Shown piece after piece: positions 9,330 through 18,596 of a stretch of 64,000 nucleotides of DNA. How positions within the stretch are numbered: position 1 is the stretch's first letter; each line of letters begins with the position of its first letter. Under the pieces are notes generated by a model. It had not been told where the DNA came from, ran no database searches, and was given only the letters and a program-made list of their open reading frames with translations. Origin of the DNA: Latilactobacillus sakei subsp. sakei DSM 20017 = JCM 1157 (GTDB taxonomy: Bacteria; Bacillota; Bacilli; Lactobacillales; Lactobacillaceae). The translations under genes were made by a program, and so were the position numbers. The DNA lies in the NCBI RefSeq assembly GCF_002370355.1, contig NZ_AP017929.1:1426001-1490000 (forward strand). Reading direction: 5' to 3'.

Positions 9330-10178
9330 ATGACAATACAATGGTACCCAGGTCACATGGCCAAAGCACAAAAACAAATTAAAGAACGGCTCAAGGCGGT
9401 TGATTTAATTTTAGAAATTGTGGACGCCCGTGTACCGGAATCTTCAATTAATCCAATGATTCAAGAATTAGGTCAAAACAAACCCATTCTATTAATTATG
9501 AATAAGGCCGATATGGCTGATCCACGACGGACACAACAATGGATTGAAACGTTCAAGAAACGCGGCATTACCGCAATTGCCCTTGATGCACAGCATAAGG
9601 CTAAGTTACCCATGATCGAAAAAGTAGCACAAGAAATTTTAGCTGAAAAATTGGCTAAAAAACGTGCTAAAGGGATTCGTAACCCGGTCATCCGGGCGAT
9701 GTGTGTCGGCGTGCCTAACGTTGGCAAATCAACGATTTTAAATCGTTTAGTTCAAAAGAATATCGCTGTAACGGGTAATCGCCCAGGTGTGACGAAGAAC
9801 CAACAATGGTTGAAAGCCGGACAAACACTTGAATTGCTCGATACACCAGGGGTTTTATGGCCTAAGTTTGAAGACCCAACAATCGGCAGTAAATTAGCCC
9901 TTACCGGTGCGATTTCAGATGCCATCTATCATCCAGATGATGTCGTTATTTTTGCCTTAGAACACTTCAAAGAATATTATCCAAGTCAACTTCAAAAAGT
10001 TTATAAGGTGACAGATGCCGAACTTGAAGAACCAGCTGCAGAATTAATCATGATTTTAACCAAACGGTTAGGCTTCAAAGAAGATTATGACCGTTTCTGC
10101 GTGAAGTTCATTAATGATGCGCGCCAAGGTAAATTAGGTCGCTTCACTTTAGACGTTGTCCCAGTGGAGGCGTCATAA
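9330..10178 (+). CDS. rbgA: ribosome biogenesis GTPase YlqF/RbgA
   Basis: Circularly permuted GTPase needed for late 50S subunit assembly. The G4 motif NKAD (58-61) comes before G1 GVPNVGKS (127-134) and the DTPGVLWP G3 motif, which is the permuted order. The length of 282 residues equals that of the B. subtilis protein. The N-terminal [11 protein letters not shown] is diagnostic. The ATG at 9330 follows AAAGGAG; the frame is open further upstream without a usable start. rnhB begins one base after the stop. Confidence 0.97.
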   Translation: MTIQWYPGHMAKAQKQIKERLKAVDLILEIVDARVPESSINPMIQELGQNKPILLIMNKADMADPRRTQQWIETFKKRGITAIALDAQHKAKLPMIEKVAQEILAEKLAKKRAKGIRNPVIRAMCVGVPNVGKSTILNRLVQKNIAVTGNRPGVTKNQQWLKAGQTLELLDTPGVLWPKFEDPTIGSKLALTGAISDAIYHPDDVVIFALEHFKEYYPSQLQKVYKVTDAELEEPAAELIMILTKRLGFKEDYDRFCVKFINDARQGKLGRFTLDVVPVEAS

Positions 10179-10179
10179 G

Positions 10180-10941
10180 ATGACCAAAGCACAATCGATT
10201 GCTGAAATTAAGCAATTATTACAAGCACCAGTGACCGAAGAGCAGTTGGCCACTTTTGCGGCTGATTCGCGGGCCGGTGTTCAGAAATTGGTAGTTCAAT
10301 ATCATAAGCGAGCGGCAAAATTAGCGGCTCAAAAAGCAGCTTTTGAAGAACGGCGTCAAATGGAAAAAGCGCTCTGGCCTGATTATCCGTTGGTCGCCGG
10401 AATTGATGAGGTGGGTCGTGGACCACTAGCCGGGCCCGTTGTGACGGCCGCTGTGATTTTGCCCCATGATTTTGATCTTTGGCAGGTCAATGATTCCAAA
10501 CAACTGTCATTTAAGCTCAAACAAGAGTTGTATCGAGAGATTATGGCCCAGGCAGTCAGTGTTAGTATCGGAATTGCGTCACCTGAACGGATCGATACCG
10601 AAAACATTTACCACGCAACAGAATTAGCAATGGGTGAAGCAGTCGCTGGTCTGGATAAACAACCGGACTACTTATTAGTGGATGCAATGACCGTACCGAC
10701 TGATATTCCCCAAGAAAAATTAATCAAAGGCGATGCCCGCAGTATTAGTATTGCCTCAGCCAGCATTGTCGCAAAAGTCATTCGGGATCAATTGATGATT
10801 AATTACGATCAACAATATCCGGGTTATGATTTAGCCAACAATATGGGGTACGGGACAGCTAAGCATTTAGCGGGGCTTGCTGAACTCGGGGTTACACCAA
10901 TTCATCGTCGCAGTTTTTCCCCTGTTCAAAACGGTTTATAG
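10180..10941 (+). CDS. rnhB: ribonuclease HII
   Basis: Cleaves RNA in RNA/DNA hybrids and at single ribonucleotides in DNA. The catalytic motif [14 protein letters not shown] places Asp76 and Glu77, and VDAM supplies another acidic metal ligand. The roughly 70-residue N-terminal extension with [10 protein letters not shown] is common in Firmicute RNase HII. The ATG at 10180 is chosen because GGAGG lies inside the end of rbgA about 10 bases before it. It is co-transcribed with rbgA, as in B. subtilis ylqF-rnhB. Confidence 0.97.
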   Translation: MTKAQSIAEIKQLLQAPVTEEQLATFAADSRAGVQKLVVQYHKRAAKLAAQKAAFEERRQMEKALWPDYPLVAGIDEVGRGPLAGPVVTAAVILPHDFDLWQVNDSKQLSFKLKQELYREIMAQAVSVSIGIASPERIDTENIYHATELAMGEAVAGLDKQPDYLLVDAMTVPTDIPQEKLIKGDARSISIASASIVAKVIRDQLMINYDQQYPGYDLANNMGYGTAKHLAGLAELGVTPIHRRSFSPVQNGL

Positions 10942-10947
10942 AAAAAT

Positions 10948-10995
10948 AAAACAGCTCTTTTACGGATTATTAATTAACGTAAAGGAGCTGTTTTT
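10948..10995 (+). terminator. terminator of rnhB whose 3' arm contains the dprA ribosome binding site
   Basis: The arms 10948-10964 and 10978-10994 pair over 17 positions with a single G-T wobble around a 13-base loop, ending in five T. The AAAGGAG used by dprA lies at 10981-10987 in the 3' arm, and the GTG start is directly after the T run. Folded, the hairpin would both end upstream transcripts and hide the dprA binding site. Confidence 0.85.
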
Positions 10996-11862
10996 GTGTT
11001 AACTAAAAATCAATTACTCTTAAAAGTACATTTAGCGGCGGGTTTTGGGCCTATTAGTGAATTACGCTTGGCGGCGTGGCTAGCAACCAGTCATAATTGG
11101 GCGTTATCGGCGTTAGAAATTGCGCAGATTACGCGCTTGCCGGAACGTTATTGGCCGACTTTTCAAGCAAGTTTTCAAAGTACAACCTTACAACGCCAAT
11201 GCATCGAACATGAAGTTCGAACGACTTATTTAACCATCTTAGATAAAGATTACCCACAACGCTTATTGGAAACCTATTTGCCGCCCGTTTTGTTATTTTA
11301 TCGTGGTGATTTAAGATTGTTAAAACAGCCATGTCTCGCGGTAGTCGGGGCGCGTCAAGCGACTCATTATTCTAAACAATCACTAGAACAGTTATTACAA
11401 GGACTAACTGCCACTACGATTATTAGTGGGTTAGCACAAGGAGCGGATGCGATGGCCCACGAAGTTGCCTTGCAGCGTGGTTTGGCCCCAATTGGGGTGA
11501 TTGGCACGGGCATTAATTGCAGTTATCCACCACAAAATGAGCATTTACAACAGGTAGTTGCTGAAAAAGGTTTGTTATTATCTGAATACGCTCTTGGTAC
11601 ACCAGCCCGGCGCTATCAATTTCCAGCCCGTAATAAAATCATCGCGGGGTTATGTCATAGTTTAATTGTGACGGAAGCACGGCACAAGAGTGGTAGCTTG
11701 ATTACCGCTAACTTGGCCCTTCAAGCTAATCGCAATGTCTATGCAATTCCGGGGCGCATTGATCAATCACTGTCACAGGGGTGCAACCAATTAATCGCCG
11801 CGGGAGCGACACCATTGTTAGATAAAAACATATTAATAGAAGAACTACGTTATTTTGATTAA
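10996..11862 (+). CDS. dprA: DNA processing protein DprA
   Basis: Loads RecA on incoming single-stranded DNA in natural transformation. The N-terminal region (1-90) is followed by the Rossmann-like core: VVGARQATHYSKQ, SGLAQGADAMAHEVAL, IGTGINCSYPPQN, LLSEYALGTPARRYQFPARNKIIAGL and SLITANLALQANRNVYAIPG. The 288-residue length is typical. It begins with GTG right after a hairpin that includes its Shine-Dalgarno. dprA normally precedes topA in lactobacilli; here two extra genes intervene. Confidence 0.96.
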   Translation: MLTKNQLLLKVHLAAGFGPISELRLAAWLATSHNWALSALEIAQITRLPERYWPTFQASFQSTTLQRQCIEHEVRTTYLTILDKDYPQRLLETYLPPVLLFYRGDLRLLKQPCLAVVGARQATHYSKQSLEQLLQGLTATTIISGLAQGADAMAHEVALQRGLAPIGVIGTGINCSYPPQNEHLQQVVAEKGLLLSEYALGTPARRYQFPARNKIIAGLCHSLIVTEARHKSGSLITANLALQANRNVYAIPGRIDQSLSQGCNQLIAAGATPLLDKNILIEELRYFD

Positions 11863-11877
11863 GCGAAACTGTTTTGG

Positions 11878-11934
11878 TTGACATTCATAATCCCTCCTGT
11901 TATTATTAAAACAACAAGTTACTTATAAAGTAAC
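11878..11934 (+). promoter_or_regulatory. strong promoter plus palindromic operator upstream of the NmrA-like gene
   Basis: TTGACA (11878-11883), a 17-base spacer and TATTAT (11901-11906) make a near-consensus promoter. Just downstream, GTTACTT-ATA-AAGTAAC (11918-11934) is a perfect 7-3-7 palindrome in the early transcribed region, well placed for a repressor such as the Rrf2 protein encoded at 12858. The regulator-operator match is inference. Confidence 0.7.
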
Positions 11935-11962
11935 AAATAAACCACTAAGGGGATTTTAAATT

Positions 11963-12829
11963 ATGAAATATGCAATTACAGCTGTAACAGGACGTTTTGG
12001 CCAAGTAGCCGTTCACGAATTAGCAAAATTAGTACCTGCTTCAGATATTATTGGTTTGGCACGGAACGTTGAAAAAGCCCAAAAGATGGTGCCAGCAGGC
12101 GTTACCGTTCGCCCTGGGGATTATACACAAGAAGCAATATTAGCAGACTCATTACAAGGTGTTGATCGCCTACTATTCATCTCATCGCAACCAGGCGCAG
12201 AAGTCCCACGTGATCAACAACATATGGCCGTTGTCCGGGCTGCTAAAAAAGCCGGTGTTAACTGGATTGGTTATACAAGTTTCCCCCACGCTGACCAAAC
12301 AACTTCTGGTTTAGCTGAAGACCACCGTAAAACAGAAGCGGCTATTATCGAATCTGGTATTGCGCATTCTTTCTTACGTAATAATTGGTATCTTGAAAAC
12401 GAACTCGATACAATTAAAGGTGCTATTGCCGGTCAACCATTTGTTTATGGCGCTGGTGACAGTCATGTTGGTTGGACACTTGAACGTCTTTATGCTGAAG
12501 CAGCCGCTAAGGTATTAGCCATGACTGATGCAAAAGACATTTATGAATTCGCTGGTGCACCCGCAACTTATGCTGATTTAGCCGAAAGTGTTGCACAATT
12601 GACTAATCAAGAATTTGCGGTATCATCATTAAGTATTGCTGAGTATCAAAAAGGGCTTGAAGCAAGTGGTTTACCTGCTGAAGTCGTTGGTGTTGTTACA
12701 ATGATTCAAAGCTTAATTCGTGATGGTGAATTAGATGAAGTTTCAAGTGATTTACCAGATGTCTTAGGTCGACCATTGCCATCATTAACCGCAGCCCTTC
12801 AAGAATTGTTACCAGCAGAATCAAAGTAG
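11963..12829 (+). CDS. NmrA-like NAD(P)-binding oxidoreductase (QorB type)
   Basis: A 288-residue atypical short-chain dehydrogenase. The N-terminal MKYAITAVTGRFGQVAVHEL is a glycine-rich dinucleotide site of the (T)GxxGxxG type, and LLFISSQPGAEVPRDQQHMAVVRAAKKAGV is typical of the NmrA/QorB branch. Such proteins reduce quinones or sense the NAD(P)H state. Substrate is not shown by the sequence. AAGGGG precedes the ATG. The Rrf2-type regulator gene starts 28 bases downstream, so the two probably form an electrophile- or quinone-responsive operon. Confidence 0.85.
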   Translation: MKYAITAVTGRFGQVAVHELAKLVPASDIIGLARNVEKAQKMVPAGVTVRPGDYTQEAILADSLQGVDRLLFISSQPGAEVPRDQQHMAVVRAAKKAGVNWIGYTSFPHADQTTSGLAEDHRKTEAAIIESGIAHSFLRNNWYLENELDTIKGAIAGQPFVYGAGDSHVGWTLERLYAEAAAKVLAMTDAKDIYEFAGAPATYADLAESVAQLTNQEFAVSSLSIAEYQKGLEASGLPAEVVGVVTMIQSLIRDGELDEVSSDLPDVLGRPLPSLTAALQELLPAESK

Positions 12830-12857
12830 AGAATCCGTTTGAAATTGAGGTTAAACG

Positions 12858-13292
12858 ATGAAATATTCCCACAAACTAAGTGATGCCATCCATATCTTAG
12901 CTTATGTCGAAATTTATCAAGATGGGGACTTATCGAGCCAGTCAATTGCTGGCAGTATCGAATCCAACGCGAGCTTAGTGCGTCGGTTGATGTCCCTTTT
13001 GGTGAAAGCTGACTTATTGGAGAGTCGTCCAGGGACGATTGCGCCTAAATTAGCACGGCCAGCAGAGCAGATTAGTGTTTTAGATGTCTATCAGGCGCTT
13101 GATACTGATCAGCAATTGTTGCACATCGATGAAAAGACCAATCCGCAGTGTTTGGTGGGTGCTAATATTCAATCGGCATTGAATGACGCTTATGATCAGG
13201 TTCAAAAAGCGGCTGAAGATCAGATGGCGCAAATTAAGTTGGCCGGCATTATTGCAGATATCTTAGCTAATAGTGCGCAAGTCAACGCTTAA
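12858..13292 (+). CDS. Rrf2 family transcriptional regulator
   Basis: A 144-residue winged-helix protein starting MKYSHKLSDAIHILAYVEIY, with the helix-turn-helix SSQSIAGSIESNASLVRRLMSLLVKADLLES at about 27-57. It has only one cysteine, in NPQCLVGANI, not the three-Cys Fe-S cluster of IscR/NsrR. This resembles the YwnA-like thiol-switch members. GAGG precedes the ATG. It probably represses its own operon through the palindrome at 11918-11934 and responds to thiol-reactive compounds; both points are inferred from family and position. Confidence 0.85.
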   Translation: MKYSHKLSDAIHILAYVEIYQDGDLSSQSIAGSIESNASLVRRLMSLLVKADLLESRPGTIAPKLARPAEQISVLDVYQALDTDQQLLHIDEKTNPQCLVGANIQSALNDAYDQVQKAAEDQMAQIKLAGIIADILANSAQVNA

Positions 13293-13340
13293 AAAACAAG
13301 GTAAGGATAAAAATTATTTTTTATCACACCTTGTTTTTTT
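13293..13340 (+). terminator. terminator after the rrf2 gene
   Basis: Outer stem AACAAGGT / ACCTTGTT with an inner AT-rich stem GGATAAAAA / TTTTTTATC, then a seven-T run. Confidence 0.88.
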
Positions 13341-13466
13341 GTGGTTTAGTGCGGTAGGATTGGTTATGAATTTGTTATAATCCACTGTTTTTCTGATAAG
13401 TTTCCTTTGAATACGGGGAAACCTATGCTATGCTTTAATCTGATAATCACTAGCGCGCGTTTAGAT

Positions 13467-13496
13467 TTGACAAACGGCGCCCATGTCACATATTAT
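13467..13496 (+). promoter_or_regulatory. promoter of topA
   Basis: TTGACA (13467-13472), an 18-base spacer and TATTAT (13491-13496), about 45 bases before the topA start. Two weaker candidates lie upstream: TGTTATAAT ending at 13381, and TTGAAT (13407) with TATGCT (13429). topA may therefore have several promoters, as supercoiling-controlled genes often do. Confidence 0.65.
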
Positions 13497-13541
13497 TATG
13501 TACGATTTTGAACAAAGCGTTCTGTTGAAAGGGGTTTGTCC

Positions 13542-15626
13542 ATGGCAGGCAAAAATTTAGTCATTGTAGAATCACCTGCAAAGGCCAAAACAATTGAGAA
13601 ATATCTTGGACGCAACTATAAAGTCGTTGCAAGTAAGGGTCATATCCGCGATTTACCCAAGAGTCAAATGGGTGTGGATTTCGAAAATAATTATGAACCT
13701 AAATATATTTCAATTCGCGGTAAAGGCGAAACAATTAAAGAATTAAAGAAACACGCTAAAAAAGCGGATCATATCTATCTAGCAGCCGATCCCGATCGTG
13801 AAGGGGAAGCAATTGCATGGCATGTTTCGCATATTTTAAAATTAGATCCAACCGATAAAAACCGGGTGGTCTTCAATGAAATTACCAAAGACACTGTTAA
13901 GAGTGCCTTCAAAAATCCACGTAGTATCGATATGAAATTAGTCGATGCCCAACAAGCACGACGGGTATTAGACCGAATCGTGGGTTATTCAATTAGTCCA
14001 CTCCTCTGGCAAAAAGTTAAAAAAGGCTTGAGTGCCGGTCGGGTGCAATCAGTTGCGTTAAAACTCGTGATTGATCGCGAACAAGAAATCAAAGCTTTCA
14101 AACCTGAAGAATATTGGTCATTAGATGCCGAATTCAAGAAGGGTCGCAGTAAATTTAAAGCTAGTTTCTACGGTTTAAACGGTAAGAAAACAGCTTTAGG
14201 CAATAACGATGCAGTACAAGATGTCTTAAAGCAAATTGATAAGACGCAACCTTTTACAATTGAAGATGTCAAAAAGCGTGAACGCAAGCGTTTTGCGGCG
14301 GCACCTTTTACCACTAGTTCACTGCAACAAGAAGCTAACCGGAAGTTAAACTTTAGAACCCGTAAAACGATGATGCAAGCCCAACAGTTATATGAAGGGA
14401 TTAATCTCGGGGGTAAAGAAGGCACGGTTGGGTTGATTACGTATATGCGTACCGATTCAACCCGGATTTCAACGGGTGCCAAACACGAAGCGTCACAATT
14501 CATTCACGATAACTATGGTGAAGAATACGCCGCTGTTAAAGCCCATAAGACGAAAAATCCAGAAGGCGCACAAGATGCCCATGAAGCAATCCGTCCAACT
14601 TCTGTGATGCGGACACCTAAGAGCTTAAAAGATGTTTTAACAAACGATCAATATAAGATTTACAACTTGATTTGGTCACGATTTGTTGCCAGTCAAATGA
14701 CACCCGCTGTCTTTGATACAGTGGCGGTTAAGATTAACCAAAACAACGTCTTATTTAAGGCTAATGGCTCACAAATGCGCTTCCCAGGTTTTACTAAGCT
14801 ATACGTTTCATCCCGCGATACCGAAGATTCAGCGAAAGATAACTTATTACCTGAATTAGCGGTTGGCGATGAAGTGAAATTAGCTAAAACCGATCCAGCG
14901 CAACATTTCACGCAACCACCGGCACGTTATTCTGAAGCCAACTTGGTTAAAGCGCTCGAAGAAAACGGCGTTGGTCGTCCCTCAACCTATTCACCAACGA
15001 TTGAAACGATTCAACGACGCTATTACGTGAAGTTGAATGCTAAACGATTTGAACCAACGGAATTAGGTGAAATCGTCAATAATTTAATCGTCGAATTCTT
15101 CCCAGATATTGTCAGTATCGACTTTACTGCCGATCTTGAACATCGTTTGGATGAAGTTGAAACGGGCCAAGAAAATTGGATCAAGATTATTGATAATTTC
15201 TACCAACCTTTTGAAAAAGAAGTTGAAAAAGCTAGCGTTCAAATCGAAAAAATTCAGATTAAAGATGAACCGGCTGGGTTCGATTGTGATATTTGTGGGG
15301 CGCCAATGGTGGTCAAAATGGGCCGTTATGGTAAATTCTTCGCCTGCAGTCGCTTCCCAGATTGTCGCAATACCAAGGCAATCGTCAAAGAAATCGGTGT
15401 GACATGTCCTAAGTGTGGCAAGGGGCAAGTTATTGAACGTAAATCTAAGAAAAACCGGTTATTCTACGGCTGTGATCGTTATCCAGACTGTGATTTTGTC
15501 ACATGGGATAAACCAGTCGGCAGAAACTGTCCTAAGTGTGAACATTACTTAGTTGAAAAGAAAATTAAAGGCGGCAAACAAGTCATCTGTCCTAATGGTG
15601 ATTATGAAGAAGCCGTTCAAAAATAA
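13542..15626 (+). CDS. topA: DNA topoisomerase I
   Basis: Type IA enzyme that relaxes negative supercoils. The Toprim domain starts at residue 4 ([18 protein letters not shown]) with the [14 protein letters not shown] acidic motif. The catalytic tyrosine is Tyr301 in [13 protein letters not shown]. The C-terminus carries four-Cys zinc elements: [10 protein letters not shown] with [19 protein letters not shown] with [10 protein letters not shown], and a third, shorter NCPKC with VICPNG. The 694-residue length is standard. The ATG at 13542 is favoured over the TTG at 13536 because GAAAGGGG ends at 13534. trmFO starts 21 bases after the stop. Confidence 0.98.
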   Translation: MAGKNLVIVESPAKAKTIEKYLGRNYKVVASKGHIRDLPKSQMGVDFENNYEPKYISIRGKGETIKELKKHAKKADHIYLAADPDREGEAIAWHVSHILKLDPTDKNRVVFNEITKDTVKSAFKNPRSIDMKLVDAQQARRVLDRIVGYSISPLLWQKVKKGLSAGRVQSVALKLVIDREQEIKAFKPEEYWSLDAEFKKGRSKFKASFYGLNGKKTALGNNDAVQDVLKQIDKTQPFTIEDVKKRERKRFAAAPFTTSSLQQEANRKLNFRTRKTMMQAQQLYEGINLGGKEGTVGLITYMRTDSTRISTGAKHEASQFIHDNYGEEYAAVKAHKTKNPEGAQDAHEAIRPTSVMRTPKSLKDVLTNDQYKIYNLIWSRFVASQMTPAVFDTVAVKINQNNVLFKANGSQMRFPGFTKLYVSSRDTEDSAKDNLLPELAVGDEVKLAKTDPAQHFTQPPARYSEANLVKALEENGVGRPSTYSPTIETIQRRYYVKLNAKRFEPTELGEIVNNLIVEFFPDIVSIDFTADLEHRLDEVETGQENWIKIIDNFYQPFEKEVEKASVQIEKIQIKDEPAGFDCDICGAPMVVKMGRYGKFFACSRFPDCRNTKAIVKEIGVTCPKCGKGQVIERKSKKNRLFYGCDRYPDCDFVTWDKPVGRNCPKCEHYLVEKKIKGGKQVICPNGDYEEAVQK

Positions 15627-15647
15627 GAGAAAATTTGAGGTAATTAG

Positions 15648-16958
15648 ATGACGACAAAACCTTTTGTAAATGTGATTGGTGCCGGCTTAGCTGGTTCCGA
15701 AGCGGCTTGGCAAATCGCCAAACGCGGTGTTGATGTTCATTTATACGAAATGCGGCCGGTTAAAATGACGCCCGCTCATCACACGGAACAATTTGCGGAA
15801 TTAGTTTGTACCAATTCACTACGGGCAAATCAAGTCACGAATGCGGCTGGTTTGATTAAAGAAGAGATGCGCCGTTTAGATTCAATTATTATCGCTGCAG
15901 CGGACGAAAATGCCGTTCCCGCTGGTGGTGCGTTAGCTGTTGATCGGACACCATTTTCACAAACGGTCACCGACAAACTCGCTAATCATGAACGGGTAAC
16001 CGTACATCACGAAGAATTGACCGCTTTCCCAGAAGGCCCTACAGTAGTTGCTACTGGTCCATTAACGTCACCTGGTCTAGCAGAAGAAATCAGTGCGTTA
16101 AACGGTAGTGAAGGTTTGTATTTCTACGACGCCGCTGCACCAATCCTGGATAAAAACAGTATCGATTTTGATAAAGTTTACCTTAAGTCACGGTATGACA
16201 AGGGTGAAGCAGCTTACTTGAATTGCCCAATGACTGAAGCGGAATTCGAAGCCTTTTATAAGGCCTTGATTTCAGCAGAAGTTGCTGAAATGCACGACTT
16301 TGAAGATGAAAAATTCTTCGACGGTTGTATGCCAATTGAAGTCATGGCAAAACGCGGTATCAAAACAATGTTATTCGGACCTTTAAAACCAGTTGGGCTT
16401 GAAAATCCCAAGACCGGTGAACAACCTTATGCTGTTGTTCAATTACGTCAGGATAATGCCGCTGCAAGTCTTTATAACATTGTTGGGTTCCAAACTCATT
16501 TGAAGTGGGGCGAACAAAAACGCGTTTTCCGGATGATTCCAGGTTTAGAAAATGCTGAATTTGTTCGTTACGGTGTTATGCATCGTAATACCTTCATGAA
16601 ATCACCAGACGTGCTATTACCAACTTACCAATCAAAACAACGTTCTGATTTATTCTTCGCCGGTCAAATGACAGGTGTCGAAGGGTATGTTGAAAGTGCT
16701 GCTTCTGGCTTAGTGGCTGGGATTAATGCTGCTCGTTTAGCATTAGACACAGAACCAGTTACTTTCCCAGCAACAACGGCAATGGGTTCAATGGCACATT
16801 ACATTACGCATACCAGTGCCAAACATTTCCAACCAATGAATGCGAACTTCGGAATTTTCGAACCTTTAAAACAACGAATTCGCGATAAAAAAGAACGGAA
16901 TCAAGCACTTGCAGACCGTGCGTTAGCAAGTATTGACACATTTAAAGAAACACTCTAG
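15648..16958 (+). CDS. trmFO: methylenetetrahydrofolate--tRNA-(uracil-5-)-methyltransferase
   Basis: Flavoenzyme that makes 5-methyluridine 54 in the T loop of tRNA using methylene-THF as carbon donor. The FAD-binding N-terminus is [20 protein letters not shown], followed by the family motif [24 protein letters not shown]. The C-terminal FAD motif [28 protein letters not shown] is intact. 436 residues is the normal length. It lies between topA and xerC, the conserved Firmicute order. The downstream terminator overlaps the start of xerC. Confidence 0.97.
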   Translation: MTTKPFVNVIGAGLAGSEAAWQIAKRGVDVHLYEMRPVKMTPAHHTEQFAELVCTNSLRANQVTNAAGLIKEEMRRLDSIIIAAADENAVPAGGALAVDRTPFSQTVTDKLANHERVTVHHEELTAFPEGPTVVATGPLTSPGLAEEISALNGSEGLYFYDAAAPILDKNSIDFDKVYLKSRYDKGEAAYLNCPMTEAEFEAFYKALISAEVAEMHDFEDEKFFDGCMPIEVMAKRGIKTMLFGPLKPVGLENPKTGEQPYAVVQLRQDNAAASLYNIVGFQTHLKWGEQKRVFRMIPGLENAEFVRYGVMHRNTFMKSPDVLLPTYQSKQRSDLFFAGQMTGVEGYVESAASGLVAGINAARLALDTEPVTFPATTAMGSMAHYITHTSAKHFQPMNANFGIFEPLKQRIRDKKERNQALADRALASIDTFKETL

Positions 16959-16971
16959 GTAAACACCTTTT

Positions 16972-17027
16972 AAATCCCGCTAAGCTTGTGGTAAAGTATT
17001 ATTAACCAAGCTTGGAGGGATTTTTTT
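16972..17027 (+). terminator. terminator of trmFO that overlaps the xerC ribosome binding site and start codon
   Basis: AAATCCC (16972-16978) pairs with GGGATTT (17017-17023). Inside it, AAGCTTG and GGT pair with CAAGCTT and ACC around an AT-rich loop. A seven-T run follows. The xerC Shine-Dalgarno GGAGGG (17014-17019) is in the 3' arm and the TTG start at 17026 is in the T run. Confidence 0.8.
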
Positions 17028-17937
17028 GGCGCTTGAACAAGATTGGATTAATTTGTTTTTACAATACTTAATTGTTGATCGACACTATTCACCAGAAACG
17101 CAAAAGGCCTATCAAGCCGATATTAAAGCGTTTGTCGATTTTTTGGCCGCTAATGGGGGCCTGACCTCCTTTAAACAGGTCGGCACCCTTGAAGTACAAA
17201 CTTATTTGAATGAAATGGATCAAAAAAAATATAGTGGCGAAACGATTGCGCGCCGGATTTCAAGTTTGCGGTCGTTTTATCGCTACTTGGTACGCAACGA
17301 ATTTTTACAGACTGATCCGTTTGAAACGGTCCAACTCAAGAAACAACGCCATAAGTTACCCCGTTTTTTCTATGAAAAAGAAATGGATACGTTATTTGCC
17401 GCGATTGTGGGGCAAGAACCGCTAACCCAACGTAATCGCGCCATTCTTGAGTTATTATATGCAACAGGGATGCGGGTTAGCGAGTGTGCCCAACTCACGA
17501 TTGGCCAGATTGATTTTGGTTTACGGGTTATTTTGGTACATGGTAAAGGGAATAAGGATCGTTACGTGCCTTTTGGCAATCACGCGACTAAGGCTTTGCA
17601 GGATTATTTAGACGATGGTCGGGTGCAATTGATGGCCAAACGCCAGCAAGAACATGATGTGGTTTTCGTCAACCATTTAGGAAATCCGATTACCAGTCGG
17701 GGAATTGAATACGCATTGGATCAAGTGGTTAAAAAGACCAGTTTAACCAGTGGCATTCATCCCCACATGATTCGGCATACCTTTGCGACCCACTTATTAG
17801 ACCACGGGGCGGATTTGCGAACGGTTCAGGAGTTATTAGGCCACAGTAGTTTATCGACGACCCAGATTTACACCCACGTGACGACGGCCCATTTACAAAA
17901 GGATTACAGGCAGTTCTTCCCACGGGCTAAAAACTAG
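17026..17937 (+). CDS. xerC: tyrosine recombinase XerC (CodV)
   Basis: Site-specific recombinase that works with XerD at the chromosomal dif site to resolve dimers. The N-terminal SAM-like core-binding domain covers about residues 5-90. The catalytic set is present: Arg in ATGMRVSE, Lys in HGKGNKDRYVPF, HMIRH, LLGHSS and the nucleophile Tyr282 in TTQIYTHV. 303 residues is usual. Start is TTG with GGAGGG six bases upstream. A candidate dif lies 24 kb away at 41700. It is followed by hslVU, as in B. subtilis codV-clpQY. Confidence 0.95.
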   Translation: MALEQDWINLFLQYLIVDRHYSPETQKAYQADIKAFVDFLAANGGLTSFKQVGTLEVQTYLNEMDQKKYSGETIARRISSLRSFYRYLVRNEFLQTDPFETVQLKKQRHKLPRFFYEKEMDTLFAAIVGQEPLTQRNRAILELLYATGMRVSECAQLTIGQIDFGLRVILVHGKGNKDRYVPFGNHATKALQDYLDDGRVQLMAKRQQEHDVVFVNHLGNPITSRGIEYALDQVVKKTSLTSGIHPHMIRHTFATHLLDHGADLRTVQELLGHSSLSTTQIYTHVTTAHLQKDYRQFFPRAKN

Positions 17938-17977
17938 GACTAAAGAACGATTTTTTTAATAAAAAAGAGCGATAGAA

Positions 17978-18004
17978 TTAGCACACAGTCTTAAAGACTG
18001 CTAA
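17978..18004 (+). promoter_or_regulatory. CIRCE-like HrcA operator upstream of hslV
   Basis: TTAGCACAC, nine bases, GACTGCTAA: the exact 9-N9-9 geometry of CIRCE (TTAGCACTC-N9-GAGTGCTAA) with one mismatch in each arm. The site overlaps and follows a possible -10 TAGAAT (17973-17978), so bound HrcA would block transcription of hslVU. The two mismatches do not compensate each other, so binding may be weaker than at groES or dnaK operons. Confidence 0.65.
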
Positions 18005-18038
18005 AATGTGATTAACGCTATTTAAAGGAGCAAATCAA

Positions 18039-18584
18039 ATGACAACAATTTGTGCAGTAAAACATAATGGTCGGACAGCAATTGCTGGCGACGGACAAGT
18101 AACAATGGGCGAAAAATTCGTCACAAAAGATTCAGCGAAAAAAATTCGCCGGATTTACGGCAATAAAGTCGCAATTGGTTTTGCCGGTGGCGTTGCAGAT
18201 GCGTTTACGTTACAAGAATGGTTTGAACAAAAATTAGAAAAATACTCAGGTGATTTACAACACGCCGCTGTTGCCTTGGCACAGGACTGGCGTAAAGATC
18301 CAACGCTTCAAAAATTAGAAGCAATGTTGATTGCCATTAACGAAACAGATATTCTTTTGATCTCAGGTAACGGTGAAGTCATTACCCCTGATACACTTGC
18401 TGAATCAGGTGATCAAGTGATTGCGGTTGGTTCAGGTGGTAATTTTGCCCAAGCAGCTGCAACAGCCTTGATTTTAGAAGGTAAGCCCGAATTAACAGCA
18501 GAACAAATCGTTGAAACTGGCGTGAATATCGCTGGTGGCATCGATGTTTATACGAACCACAACGTGATTGTGGAATCATTTTAG
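18039..18584 (+). CDS. hslV: ATP-dependent protease proteolytic subunit HslV
   Basis: Proteasome-like peptidase that forms a dodecamer working with HslU. The Met is removed to expose the catalytic Thr2 (MTTICAVKHNGRTAIAGDGQVTMG). The 181-residue length and the GFAGGVADAF and GSGGNFAQAAA stretches are typical. AAAGGAG is about seven bases before the ATG. An N-terminal threonine is seen, unlike the serine of B. subtilis CodW. hslU starts 12 bases after the stop, and the pair is preceded by a CIRCE-like element. Confidence 0.97.
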   Translation: MTTICAVKHNGRTAIAGDGQVTMGEKFVTKDSAKKIRRIYGNKVAIGFAGGVADAFTLQEWFEQKLEKYSGDLQHAAVALAQDWRKDPTLQKLEAMLIAINETDILLISGNGEVITPDTLAESGDQVIAVGSGGNFAQAAATALILEGKPELTAEQIVETGVNIAGGIDVYTNHNVIVESF

Positions 18585-18596
18585 GAGGTGGCCCAG

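Noticed and set aside
14168-14503. 111-aa - strand reading frame inside topA
   Set aside because: Antisense shadow of a conserved gene; no start signals.
15109-15402. 97-aa reading frame inside topA
   Set aside because: Same-strand shadow frame with lysine-rich low-complexity translation and no ribosome binding site; topA is intact.
18588-18596. GTG start for hslU nine bases upstream
   Set aside because: The GGAGG site would overlap the start codon; ATG at 18597 has correct spacing.
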